Part shown: one piece after another, positions 40,001-52,035 of the stretch | Position numbering within the stretch: the stretch's first letter is position 1 | Layout: the number at the start of each line of letters is the position of its first letter | DNA from: Cornus controversa | Lineage: Eukaryota > Streptophyta > Magnoliopsida > Cornales > Cornaceae | NCBI GenBank assembly: GCA_026545225.1 | Contig: CM048851.1 | Location: forward strand, 31,247,956 to 31,311,955 | Length of the DNA: 64,000 nt | Direction of reading: 5' to 3' | Made by a program: the position numbers and the translations under genes | Notes under the pieces: model-generated | The model's input: only the letters and a program-made list of their open reading frames with translations | The model's database searches: none | Told to the model about the DNA's origin: nothing

Positions 40001-41338
40001 TTTTTTTGAGAATTTAAAATAAAAGGATTGTACAAAAATCTATTTGATTAACAGTTTTATAGGAGTCATTTTTTGATAACTCAGTTAAAAGACTTGTTTT
40101 TCACAAAGTCTTTTATAGTTTTCTGAAAACAATTTTATGAATTTTTGAGAATTATTTTTTAAGTGACAAACCAAATAAACCTTTAGTTATTCATAATGAT
40201 AGGATTGAGATAGCGGGTAAAATGAAAAAGTGCATCTAATATTTTGTATAATCGGTATCATCCTTTAATATTGAAAGAGAAATTATACAAAATAGCTATT
40301 AGAACACTTGTTATTTATATAACAAAATGTTAGAATGTTGGACACAAGAGTTTGCCGAAAATGATGTGGAGGTGCGGGGAACACAAAATGATAGAATTAG
40401 ATATGAATGCGTTTGTAAGCTGATTGGAGTAACACTAAGTAGAATAAATGAGAGAAAATGGATCAAGAGAAATTGACAAAGAGTGACACGTGTTGTATAT
40501 TAACTGAGTTTATGACTTTGAATCAGGATGGACAGAGAATTAGTAGAATTGGAACCATATCTTAATCGAATCAAACCGTTTACTATAATTTCGATTTCGG
40601 TTTCAAATTTTAGAAACAGTTTATTACGATTCCGGTTCCAGTTTCAAGTTAAACAACAGAAACTAAAACCATTAGGAAAAAAAATATATATATATATATA
40701 TAATATAAATGAATAATAATAATTTCTAACTTCTAATATTCTATATAAATATATAAATAAATACATTTAGTTTTTAAGTTTTAATATTCTATATATTTAT
40801 ATAATATAAGATATATGAATAAATACTAATAATTTATCATCGATTGTTATAACTAGGGGTGCACAAGTATGAGTGTGTATCTTGTCAATGTAAAAAAAAA
40901 AAAAAAAAAAATTGACAAACAACTGTTGAGAAATTGAAACCGAACTGAACTCAACGATTCCAATTCTAGTTTCAAAATTAAGAAACTGTTGAAAATTATT
41001 CCGATTTTACTAAGAATGGTAAGCAACAGCCTATTTTGAATAGAGCGAAATTAAAAAATAAAATTCATATAACCAACCTCAAATAATTATAAAAAAGATT
41101 CGCTTAATTATGTCATTCTAATATTGTTCAAAAAAAAAAAAAAAAAAGAAAGAGATAAAACAATCAAGTGTTCTCCAGAAACTTCCATCAAGACAATTTG
41201 CCAAACGGTGAATACACGGAACAAGCCTCCATACACAGAACGCAAGGAACTCTCTCTCTCTCTCTATCTTTCTCACACACACACACACACAAACTGCAAT
41301 TTCACACTTTGCGACTTGCGATTCCGAAGGCCGCGAAC
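37066..41338. other. intergenic stretch with simple repeats only
   Basis: No gene-like reading. There are (ATAAAT)n at about 38175-38207, (AAAT)n at about 38682-38708, TA runs at 39491-39515 and 40683-40702, and poly(A) runs at about 40892 and 41130. Pyrimidine-rich (CT)n and (CA)n at 41249-41292 probably belong to the 5' leader of the J-domain gene. Confidence 0.5.
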
Positions 41339-41531
41339 ATGATGTGGAACGAATGGGACGACGACGTTCGAGAAAACGAAGAAACAGAACAAGAAGACTC
41401 TCATATTAACTTCGATTTCTTCTCTGTTCTTTCTAAGCCCAAAGTAAGTTTCTCATATTTAGCAAAACTAGGGTTTATTTACACACACATATACGTATAC
41501 GTATTAATTTCGTAGCAATTCCCTTTTTTAG

Positions 41532-41586
<55 letters not shown>

Positions 41587-41836
41587 ATTTCTGTATTTAT
41601 ATGTTATTTTTTAATTCTATTTCTGACATGTTTTCTAATTCCGTATGTAGGATTACTATCGAATACTGGAAGTGGATTATGATGCTACGGAAGATGACAT
41701 TAGATCCAACTATATCCGTCTCGCTTTGGTTTGTATTTGGTTTATCAAATTTGTACTCTTTTTTCTTGCATTGTTACTCTTAAAGAGCCATAATTTAGAT
41801 GCTTAATTGTTCAAATTTGCTTAGAATAAAATCTAA

Positions 41837-41881
<45 letters not shown>

Positions 41882-44568
41882 TTTCTTTCTTTTCCAGATG
41901 CTATTTTTCTTGTGCTTTATTTATGTCCATTTCATTTTTGAGGTTATACATTATTCTCTGTTATCCAAATATCTTAGCTAACGCATTATTTTACTCCTTT
42001 GGTTATTATTAACTGGTCCGCTTCTTTGGTGCAGAAATGGCATCCAGATAAGCAAAAAGATGAGGACGGTGCTACTTCAAGATTCCAAGAGATAAACGAA
42101 GCTTACCAGGGTCAGTGCTATGTTGTTTGAGTTGTTTATTTTTATTTTTGATTTATTTGGTTCTTCTGAAACATTGATGTTGTGTTCGCTCAACTTAATA
42201 AACATAGATTTATTGAGGCCTTGCTTTCGGCACCAGTCTATTAACCCTGGAAACATGTAGCCTGATCAAGCCTATATGTTTATTTTAGTAATTTAGGGGA
42301 CGTTTGGACCAATAAATAGTGACTTTATACCCACTAGAAGACTGGAGTTTAGAAATTCGCTTTTGTTTATCGTGTGCAAAACTTATTAGGTGATTAGCTA
42401 TGCTTGTTTGGATTGAGAGGGAAATCTCTGGATGAAAGTTATGGTGCGGAAGTTTAGACAAAAGGGTTCAGGTTGGTGGTGTATGTAGGTTGGGGTTTAG
42501 TCACCAGACCAGTCTGGAGTGAAATTTTGAAGGAGTAGATGTCTTTAAGAAGGACGTGTGTTGTGTATTAGTGTGTCCTTTTGGCATTGTTTAGACAAAA
42601 GGGTTCAGGTTGGTGGTGTATGTAGGTTGGGGTTTAGTCACCAGACCAGTCTGCAGTGAAATTGTGAAGGAGTAGATGTCTTTAAGAAGGACGTGTGTTG
42701 TGTATTAGTGTGTCCTTTTGGCATTGTAATTGGTGTGGGGAAATTCCATTTGAGAATTCAAATTTGAGCACATCGTTGCATTTTAAAATGATGGATACGT
42801 GGAGACACTGATTCATTGTCTGGGGGAGAGTATGCTTGGAAGATCAATCCGGTGAATGAACCTGGTTGAGAAGAGAATGGTTCGAGGATAACTCGTCGAA
42901 GGAAAAGTCGTTTCAGTGAGTTAGCCTCATATAATCAAACAAAGGGAACTGATTTTTCAACTTATGGAACTTCATGGACACAAAGTTTAGTCTTCTTTAG
43001 TAGGTCAAAATTTAATCATCCATTCGCGCTAGATGTGGAATTATCTCATGGATGTTATTTGGAGTCTATTAATTATAAATGAAGTTGCTCGTACTGGTGG
43101 AGAGCACCTATGTTACCTAGACCCTCTGCTTTGCCCTAGAGTACTGATGTCTACATGACATGACACCAGCACAGGTGTGGAGTGTCGGTGTGGGACACCA
43201 ATACGACACAACTGGAGAAGAAGAAATGGAAGAGGAGGGGTAAAAAAGAAAAAGAAAAGAATACTAACCTGTTTGTGTGATTAATCTTTGTTGGAGTCAA
43301 AAACATAGTTGGAATGCTTTGTTGAAGGTGCTCCACTTGAAAATGATCCTTGCTGAAGTCAAAAACATGGTAGTCGGAATGTCTTTGTTAGAGCTAGGGC
43401 TAGGGCTAGGGCTAGGGCTAGGGTTTTATCCTTCTACACCGACGCAACTCGTAAACTAAGAGAGCAAGTAAAAAAGAAGAAATGGTAAACAAGGTGCAAC
43501 TTTAAAATGTTTTTTAATAAGTTAAAAAAGTTATAAAAAATGATAAAAGAGAACATCAACTCAGTCCTGTATTATTACTTCCCCGTTGTTGAATTATGTG
43601 TACTCCCTCTGTTGTTGATTAATCTACTCTTGTTATAGGTTACAGTACATGCCTGATCTTTTCTATATTTTGATTGACAAGCGATAGAAGAGTTTTCCTT
43701 TTAGAACCCATGCTAGCAAAGGGGCTAGCTTCTGGGATCTTGTATATGAAAGAAGCTTTTTATCTTATGCAAAGGGGCTAGCTTGACCACTTTTCTTTTT
43801 CAAGACCCGTTACTATACTAAGAAAAGCTATCTGATGCACGTAGAATGCCTTGAGAAGGGCCAAATAGGAGGATTCTATAGAGGGTCCGAATTAGATCCC
43901 CATATAGAACTTGTATTGTAAACTTTGAATAAATGGACTGGAGCTTTGTGACTTGAGACCTGATAGATTTGTATTTTTCTTCTTTATTTTTGATAATCAG
44001 AATTTTCACCTTTTCAGATATAGAGGGAGATAGAGTTTAGTTGAGTTATAGACTCCATACACTTGCAAGTTGGTCCTCCCCTAGTATGTTTGATCCTACT
44101 TTTTAAATGTGGTTATTTTAGGTCCTTGGCCTAACTAAATGGTAATGGCATCACGATCACTAGGCCTTTAGCAGGTTTAGGGCATTCTGCTTGCTGCTTT
44201 CTGCTTATCAAAATTTTTAGTTTCTGTTGGATGTTTTTGAAGTATATGTTAAGAAATAGCAGTTTTGACGGTATAATGAATTAATTTATATCTAACAACG
44301 GAGTGTTTTGATTTATATAACAGTTCTTAGTGATCCTATCAGAAGGCAAGAATATGACACTAAAGGGATGATACATACCTACGATTATAATATCATTGTG
44401 AGAATTTCTCCTTTTTCCTCATCATGAAACTCTTTAGCTATTCTACACTTTTACTTCCTCTTGGTTTAATTCACTCACCTTTTTCCTTGTGTGTAGGAGT
44501 ACCTAAACCGTTACAAGGGCCTCATATTAACATGCAATGGCCTTGGGATGAAGCATTCAATATGGTAA
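41339..44568 (+). CDS. small J-domain (DnaJ/Hsp40) protein, 5 exons, 134 aa
   Basis: Exons: 41339-41443, 41651-41728, 42035-42110, 44324-44397, 44497-44568; GT-AG junctions, 405 nt with stop. Residues 1-35 are acidic (NEWDDDVRENEETEQED). The J domain runs from about residue 36 (DYYRILEVDYDATEDDIR) to about 100, with the essential HPD at 64-66 (KWHPDKQKD) and the helix IV motif DPIRRQEYD. The C-terminus ends LNRYKGLILTCNGLGMKH. It would stimulate the ATPase of an Hsp70 partner. There is no zinc finger, no C-terminal substrate domain, no signal peptide and no membrane segment, so it is class C and probably cytosolic or nuclear. It resembles At2g33735/At5g16650 (from memory). Two in-frame ATGs are adjacent; I use the first. 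Confidence 0.93.
41534..41584. repeat. (AT)n microsatellite
   Basis: About 25 AT units in intron 1 (207 nt) of the J-domain gene, taking up a quarter of it. Confidence 0.95.
41838..41871. repeat. (AT)n microsatellite
   Basis: About 17 AT units followed by a T run, in intron 2 of the J-domain gene. Confidence 0.95.
42454..42727. repeat. 137-bp tandem duplication in J-domain intron 3
   Basis: 42454-42590 and 42591-42727 differ at about two positions (GTCTGGAGTG against GTCTGCAGTG, and ATTTTGAAGG against ATTGTGAAGG). The duplication is recent and causes much of the length of the 2.2-kb intron. Confidence 0.9.
43394..43429. repeat. (CTAGGG)6 microsatellite
   Basis: Six perfect units in intron 3 of the J-domain gene. 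It resembles a telomere motif but is not the plant TTTAGGG repeat. Confidence 0.95.
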
Positions 44569-46808
44569 TATCCGTGATGCATCTTATGTATCTTGCAACC
44601 AACATAGATGGGATGAGGATCAAAAGTTAGGATGAAGCAGAGGGTTAACACTATCATTTGCCCGTGTAAAAATGGAAAATGAAAAGATGTCTTAACATCG
44701 TGTAACACGTTGTATGCTTGCTCTTTCAACTCTTTAGGTTGTATTTATATATTCTTCTCACCTTTGGGGTTCTTGCAGTAAGGAAAATTGGGCAGAGGCT
44801 AGTTCCTTTGTATGAAATACACATGTGTTATGAAAGTAATGTCAGTGAATTGTCTGCTGGGAGAAAACAAGTTGACACAGTGTAGCCCTAGATCCGATCC
44901 AGGGCAAAAATACTGGTTGGAAGTTTATGGAAACATTGAGACAACCTCTTTGAGTTTTGTAGCTCTTTTGATCAACTTGCTAAACTTGGTGAGCAAGAAC
45001 ACTGCTGCTCTGTTCCAGAAAGAAAGCAGACAAGAGCAGCACTGGCAATTGGCCTAATTGGAATGGTTGAGAAAGGAAACGCAATGGTGGCCCTTTCATC
45101 CAAGGGGGCAATCATGACTGGAACAATGGACGATAGGATACAAGTCACACCATGATTTTGTGTGTTGGATGCAGGCTTGTAATTGTTCTTTAATACAAAT
45201 TTGAATGGGAGTAATGTTGAAAACAGTAGAGCATATTGTGAAGCAAAAAAATGTTGAAAATGAAGCTCTAATCAGAATGTTATTTAGAGGTGAATGACCA
45301 TGCAGTGATGTCACATCTTTCGTAGGATAAATAGTTAATGCTCCTAGAAGGATAAATGTAATGAGATGAAAACATGGTTTCCTACAAGAATTTAGCATTT
45401 GAACGGTCGAAACAATCAAAGTCTCAAACTCTCATATATATATATATATGAGACAAAAAAGAAGAAACACACATGACAATAAATACTATAGACATGAGCA
45501 TCCACATTACATCACTTTTGACAAGCTAGTCCTGTGACAAAAATAACTTCATTCAAACATGCCAAAGCTTCTAATTTAAAAATAATATATATTGAAATGT
45601 GGTGTTGATGTGCTCCAACAAGTGCAATCCATTTTCTTGTAGTGGTTGAAATTATATGAACAATGTTGTGTAAGGATTAAGTTCTCTTGGGTGCAAATAA
45701 TTTTTTTAAGTGGGTGTACCAACTAACAAAAATAAATAAATTAGGAAGAACAAAAGAGTTATTCCAAGGAAAGGGAGGAACTTTTCTTTAAGAAATGAAG
45801 GAAAGCAGTAATGCTAGGCAAAAGTGCAATAATTCCTCAACTTTTTCACACGTGTAAAATCATCTTCTAAACTATTTTTTGAAACAACCCCTGACGGATG
45901 TATAAATAATCTAGAAAAGATTATTTAGAGAGAATAAATAAAAATTTTGAAAGAAAAAAAAGTAAGATAAAATTCATAAATAATAAGTTTAAAAACATAA
46001 AAAAGTAAAAGGTCAATAAAATTTTATCTAACTATTTTTAATTTTTTATTTATTTACAAATCACTATAATTATAGAGAAAAGTGTATATATGTCACTATA
46101 ATTTATTAAATTTTTTAAAATAAAGTTCTATTAACCTTTTATTTATTTTTTTATGTTTCTAAACTTATTTAGACATTTTATCCAACTATTCTATATTTTT
46201 TGAATTTTTAAAAAACACTATCTATATATATATAAGAGAAAAAGACCTATTCGTCACGATGAAGAGTATATATGTCATTGTAGTTCCGTTAAGCGTCTAA
46301 CATGCAAACAAGTTTGTAAGATGATCGACTAACTTGGCTCCAAAAGAGAGTTTTAAATTTGCGCATCCGAAAAAATTCATGAAAAGGTTTTTTTTGCACT
46401 TTTGCTGCACATTTCTTTGGAAAGACAAAAGTGGTGAGAATTGCTTCAGCTGTGGTGGGCCCCAAAGGCCCCTACGTTGCTTCCTTCTGAAAGACTGTTG
46501 CTTTGACTTGGACTAGAAATCATTTTTCTACAATTTCAAGGGGACAAGTTTCTTGATCGTATGTACAAGAACACAGTACAACGTAGGCACAGAACAAAAC
46601 AGAACAGAGATAGTACCAACAGAGAGGTCTATTAGTTCAGTTTAGTTATTAACATTATCAGCATTCAGTTTAGCCCTAAACACTGTTGTAGCTGATGAGA
46701 CGAAACTCCCACCCTTATTTGAATTCAGGCCTTATTTGTAGCAACCATGTCTGAATTTTGGTTTTGTTCTTGCCCCTTGGTCCTTCCAAGATCATGTAGC
46801 TTCAAGAG
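44569..46808. other. space between the convergent J-domain and CutA genes
   Basis: Contains the 3' UTRs of both genes. No exon, RNA gene or transposon end is recognisable. About 45840-46240 is AT-rich with repeated AGTGTATATATGTCACTATA-like words, perhaps a decayed element. Confidence 0.5.
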
Positions 46809-49800
46809 TCAGTCCCTTGTACTGTTTTTGATCCATTCTAGGTACTGGATGTTGCCGCCCGTTATGGGCATGGCAATTACTTCAGGCACCCTGTGCGTTA
46901 CAAAAATCACATAGGATAAGTAGAAAATCTCACTGTTAAATCTTGACATTTTTTAAAACTCCTTCCCTTCAATATAAGGAAAACTCAGTTTTATAAACGT
47001 TAGCATTGCAAGAGAGACACCAAGTGCATAAATGATTGGGAACTTGGTAACACGTAATTTGTGTGCGTTTGTCCCTGGTGTAGGGAACGTTTTTTTCCTT
47101 CTGTATGTGGAGGGAAACGTTGTATGTCTGTGTGCAAGAGGAAAGCACAACATTTTGCATTAAGCAGAATACAGTCGTTGCAGAAGCTTTCAGCTTACTC
47201 GTATTCATGATTTGCCTTGACGTGCTCAGTCAGAGCTTCCAAAAGAGATTCCCGTGTCTTAATTATAAGCAGCTCCTCGGAATCTGTCTGGACCTGGAAG
47301 AAACCACATACAACTTTGGGAAAAGAGCAGCGTAATACAACTTCTAAACCTCTGTCATGGAAGTTTGAGGCAGAAGGGCAAATATTATACCCTCAACATT
47401 TTCTAATAAGTGTGTTTTTTGTTGTTTATATATATATATATATATATGGGAGAGTACTCTTACCTCTCCCTGCCACTGATACACTGACTCAATACCTGCA
47501 TCCAGAATACAAATGGTTTACCAAGATGTTAGATAACCAAGAGATCAAACCCAAAGACTTTACGCAATAACTCTGCAGTCATTTCATCTTAACTATTAAA
47601 TGCACAGCATCTTGTATGGGATAAAGGCAAGGATGATGATGATGATCTTGTAAAAATATGACTTTCCAAGCATCTAGAAGAGGATCCATATTGCCCACTT
47701 CATTATGATCTTCATATATATGCCTCATCCCCAGACATATTGAACAACTTAAGCACTTGCGTGGAAGCATGAAATTCAACGGAAAATTTAGGGCTAACAG
47801 TAGCATACAGAGTTTACGCAAAGAATTGGAGGTAAGCAAAGTTTAAGGCTGATATATATTATTTTCATAAAAACAATGCAAAGAAAGACTATTGAAAATC
47901 TAGGAAGCACATACACACCTAAAAGGTCAAAGTATCCTAATCAGACACGCCAAAAAGTGTCTAAAATTTTGTTCTTTTTTTAAAATAGATGAACACACAA
48001 CAGACATAGACACTGCGGACGTGGCATAGGTTTTTTGTTTTAAAAAAAAAAGTTGAAAAAAAACTAGTTGAAGTAAAAAGTACGTGAAATTCTTTGAAAA
48101 GTTAAAATAATATGAAGGTCAACAAATAAACAAATTATTTCCCCTTTGAAATATATCAAGCAATTTTATTTACTTGATTTTTTATGCTCATCACTTGTTA
48201 AAATTTGAAAAGGATCAAAAAGAGAAAATAGAAGTGTCTCACTCTCTTTTGCAACCAAGTGTCGAATTTGCTACGGTCAATCATTGAAACTCGACTGCCA
48301 GCGAGTCTTCTTCTTCAACAAATCCTCTCCTTAGTCCTTACCTATCTTTTTTGATCTTTTGCTTTTCTCTTCTTCTTCCCATCAAAAACCCCTTGCTTTC
48401 TCTACAGATTCACTCTTTTATTATTAACAAAACCTTAATTTTCTCTATTTTTTTTCTTTCTATTACGTATTCTGTCTCCTAACAAAACTCTCTTTCTTTC
48501 TCTGCACAACTGCAATCTTTTCTTTTAATTTTGATTACAACAACTTTAACAAGGGAGTTAAGAAATTCTACTCTCTCTGTTCTCTTCTTAAATAAGAAGA
48601 TTTGTTGTAGTAGCTCATTAGTTTCTGTGAACTTTTTATTCTTTAAGTTGAGAAAATTAATATTAGTCTTATACTGTAATAAATGACCATATATATATAA
48701 ATACAAATTTAATATTTGTTGTGTTCCTGTCATGTTTATGGTTTAATTTTTTCGAATTTGCTGTGTTGTCGTATCTGTGTCCCATATCCGTATCGTTGCT
48801 TCTTTGTTGAGAATCCAAGGTGAGAAAAAATGGAAGGAAATAAACAACTAGCACAAAATTAATTCAATTAATCGGACACAAGACCACTCCTAGGAATAAG
48901 AAAATATCACCTACAAGAAGAATCGAGCAAGAACCCAAATCCAGTAACAAGAGTGTCATATTATTTTACACTAACATGAGTAATAATAGCCAAAGCCCTT
49001 GAACAAACCAAATCCTAGAAGATCAAACAACAAAAATCTTAAACACGTGCTTATAACTTAACTGAAGTTAACTATAAAAAACAATTAATAACTTAAAAGG
49101 CTATGGTATTGTGAACACGGGCTGTATGATAGTTGAAATGCTAGGAGAGAGATATATTCTATAAATTCTTGCATCTAACTTCAATAACAGATCTTTGAAA
49201 TATTCTATTACATAGGGTTGCTACCCCATGAAAGAAAAACCAAGCAAATATTAAGCTCTAGCACATGTTTTTTCCTTGTATCTTTTTCAAGAGAGGGAGA
49301 GAGAACAATCTTTTGCTCGCAACTAGTTCAAACATGTTACGTCAATTGCTTAAATAATGTTTCATTCAACGTTCAGTCAAAGTTTAGAACTTTTTACCAA
49401 TAACACGTTCTAATTCCATGGGGTTGCTACTTGCTACCACCTGAAAGAAAAACCATGCACTTTTAAAGCTAAAACAGGTCCTTTTTCCTTATTTGCTTCT
49501 TCTTCTTCTTCAGAGAGAGAGAGAGAGAGAGATCTTTTGCTCCCAACTAGTTCAAAAATGTTATTTCAATTACTGAAATAATGTTATTCAATGTTCAGTC
49601 AAAGTTAGAACTTTGTTATCAAGAACACTTCAACATTATCCATGCTGCCAAGTGTTAATTTAGTTCAACATTACTTTTGTTCTTGTAAGAACATTGAAAG
49701 AGCATCTACATCATTAAGAAATAGTAGCGAGTAAATGCTTCAGATCGAGATTGCCAAGCATAAACCCAAAACCTACACAAGTAAAAATTTAATTCTATCT

Positions 49801-51940
49801 ACAAGTATGAGCAACTTTTAATAAATTGACCTCTTATATGACTGAACAAAATGTAAGAAAAGACAATAATTAAGGAACAGTATGAGAGGTTGAAGCACGT
49901 GCCTGGTACTCGGTTAACACATGCTGCGAGTTTTTCTTTGACAATGCTTTCAGCTAGTTTTTTACCTGCACCAATAGACATGAGTTTTTAATACAATATA
50001 ATATAATAGTTATGTTCCATTAACAACAACAACTACCCAGGGCTGTAACCTAGTAGCACTTCCTCACCTTTTAAAGTGGAAGGTTGAGGGTTGAAGTCCC
50101 CAGAGGGGCAAGGTGGGAGTGTGGGTTTCAAATAGGGAAAAAATAATAATAATAATAATAAATGAGAACTTTGAGAGCAAAGACGAGCAAGGGTAACATG
50201 ATAAAAAAGGAATGGGTTGGATGAATAAATATGAAATGAACCCATCAATTTACAATGACAATATCTTCCTTTTTGAATAGTTAAAAATATCAGATGGCAA
50301 TATCTTCCTCTTTTATCAGAAGATCATTCCTAGTAATTTACTACATTGTGAGGCCAAAATCATGTAGCCTGTGCTGTCTTTTTAAGAGAGAGAGAGATTG
50401 GCATGACAAGGAAAAAGATATAGATGGGAGTCCTTACTTAGAAGTTTTTCAGTCTATAAGGTCTAATAAGGAGAGAGAGAGAGAGAGAGTTGTGCATGTT
50501 TAATACTCTGGATAAGTGTGATGCAGCAGACACTTCAAAATGTAGAGCTGTAATCTAAACCAACCATATTTGACAGCCTAAAGTGCAGGAAGTCATATAG
50601 TTTGAAGAAACAATTTTATATAGACATTTAGGAGGGATTGCACACCAACTGTCAACAACACAGACAATATTGTTGACATGGTAGTGGGTCCTGACAGTCT
50701 ACTACATAAAAGCTACATTACTTCTAAATCCGTAAAAAAAAACAATTTATATACGACATCTGGCATGGGCATAGAATATGTATCCAACATTTCTGCGAAG
50801 ACATGAACACACCTATTTGTGTAGACAACTACGTGAACATGTTTCTTTTGTCACAAAGTAAACGCACTCACATCCAACACATTTATCCATATCCATGTAA
50901 AATAGCACAAAAATGGTTCATCTATGATTGCCACTACAGATTATTAGGACACAATACAGCCACAGCATTATTTTTTGCTAAATTTAAAGTAGAGGATAAC
51001 CATCATGAGACAATCAGCATACACCAGTTTGGACAAAAAAGTTTTAAATGTATAAGAATGTTCAACACTTCAGGTTAAGCACCATATTCTATATTCTTCA
51101 GCAATATTTTGAGAATTCACCTACCAACATGATAAAACAATTGAGGATTTCAGGGAAAATCATAATTTAAAGACTAGAGTTCATTCTTACTACTCGATCC
51201 ACCCATAAAGTCGACCCTTTAAAAAGAACTCATTTGACATTCATAATGTGATAAAACCTTTTTCTTTTCCAATAACTTCACTCAATCAATATATACATTG
51301 TATCACCACACAAATAACAAACTAAAATGAATAATATCTAAATATCTAATTCATTAGCTCGTGTTCACAACCACAGCAGAACAAAGATTACAGTTATCAG
51401 ATAGCTCTACAACAAAATATGGAGTAAATAATGTTGCAAGCCAAGTAGCTAATTTTTTACAATATAACATATATAGATGAACCAATTCTTGATAATAACG
51501 TGTAATTAACAGTCAAAGCAAACCCTAACCTGCTTCCTTGTTAGGAACAGTAACGTAGACAACAATACTGGGCACAGTCTTGTTATTTGCTTCCATTCTG
51601 ATGGTATGGACACTCTTAGCCGGTTTTCTGCTAACAAACTTTGATCTGAAATCCCAATAATTATGTCAAAACAAAACATATGCATATCCATATACAAATA
51701 TAGAAATGTAGCAAATGTGAATTAAGGCATAAGCCCTAGAAATTAGAGGAATTGGGTGGTATTAAAGTACCTCAAGAGAGGAACGAAGGGGAGAGATTGT
51801 GCACAACCCGTTTTGGAGGAGAGAGAAAGTGAAGGGCAGAGGTTGGAGAGACCCAAACTCAGCATACAAAATGCCCCAACTAAGGGCAATCGGCGACGAA
51901 CTGTTGTAGATGAGAGGATCGAAGAGAGAGAAAGTGCCAT
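46809..51940 (-). CDS. CUTA: CutA (CutA1-type) protein, probably plastid-targeted, 6 exons, 185 aa
   Basis: Exons: 51771-51940, 51530-51645, 49903-49965, 47464-47495, 47199-47293, 46809-46890; 558 nt with stop. Residues 1-75 form a Ser/Leu/Arg-rich extension like a transit peptide. The CutA domain (83-182) includes VVYVTVPNKEAGKKLAESIV, KLAACVNRVPGIESVYQWQG, TDSEELLIIKTRE, HVKANHEYEVPEVIAMPITG and YLEWIKNS. CutA1 proteins are very stable trimers with a ferredoxin-like fold that bind copper in vitro; their plant role is unsettled. Intron 3 begins GC (CCAG|GCACGT) where only that site keeps the frame: using the next GT, 4 nt on, gives a stop. The promoter and exons 1-2 lie in the duplicated segment, but only this copy is joined to exons 3-6. 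Arabidopsis CUTA has about 182 residues. Confidence 0.93.
47840..49210. other. body of CutA intron 3
   Basis: Part of the 2.4-kb GC-AG intron. No exon is needed here to complete CutA. GTGTC-rich ends near 47935 and 48780 hint at an old non-autonomous element, but no matching target duplication was found. Confidence 0.4.
49215..49630. repeat. imperfect direct duplication of about 205 bp in CutA intron 3
   Basis: The halves 49215-49420 and 49421-49630 share GGGTTGCTAC, GAAAGAAAAACCA, ATCTTTTGCTC.CAACTAG, AATAATGTT and GTTCAGTCAAAGTT in the same order. A GA microsatellite has grown in the second half (49513-49531). Confidence 0.75.
50036..50150 (+). mobile_element. SINE of the same family as the one at 29 kb
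   Basis: Box A region GGCTGTAACCTAGTAGC and box B GAGGGTTGAAGTCCCC sit in the same arrangement, with the shared AGTGGAAGG.TGAGGGTT core. The tail is (AAT)n. It lies in CutA intron 2. No clear target duplication was found. Confidence 0.65.
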
Positions 51941-52035
51941 GCGATTTGAGATGTTGTCGCTTTTTATAAAAGAAAGGTATATTTATTATTCCTAAATAGT
52001 GCAATTCCATAAATGAAATATAATATAAAGTGGAG
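51941..52035 (-). promoter_or_regulatory. CutA upstream region with a local deletion
   Basis: Copies B and C share a stretch of about 50 bp (TTGATACCATTACAC in B, CTGATACCAACACAC in C) just upstream of the start codon that is missing here. The junction creates CTTTTATAAAAAGCG on the minus strand, a TATA-like box only about 25 bp before the ATG. That is too close to drive a normal leader, so the real start site may be elsewhere. Confidence 0.45.

Noticed and set aside
43394-43429. Interstitial telomere repeat
   Set aside because: The unit is CTAGGG, not the plant TTTAGGG, and it is a short run within an intron.
47905-48803. Non-autonomous Mutator-like element in CutA intron 3
   Set aside because: Both ends show GAAGCA and GTGTC-type words, but the arms do not pair well and no 9-bp target duplication was found.
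51756-51995. Plus-strand ORF rich in Arg and Glu
   Set aside because: It is the antisense shadow of CutA exon 1; the same shadow appears in copy B at 57344-57586.
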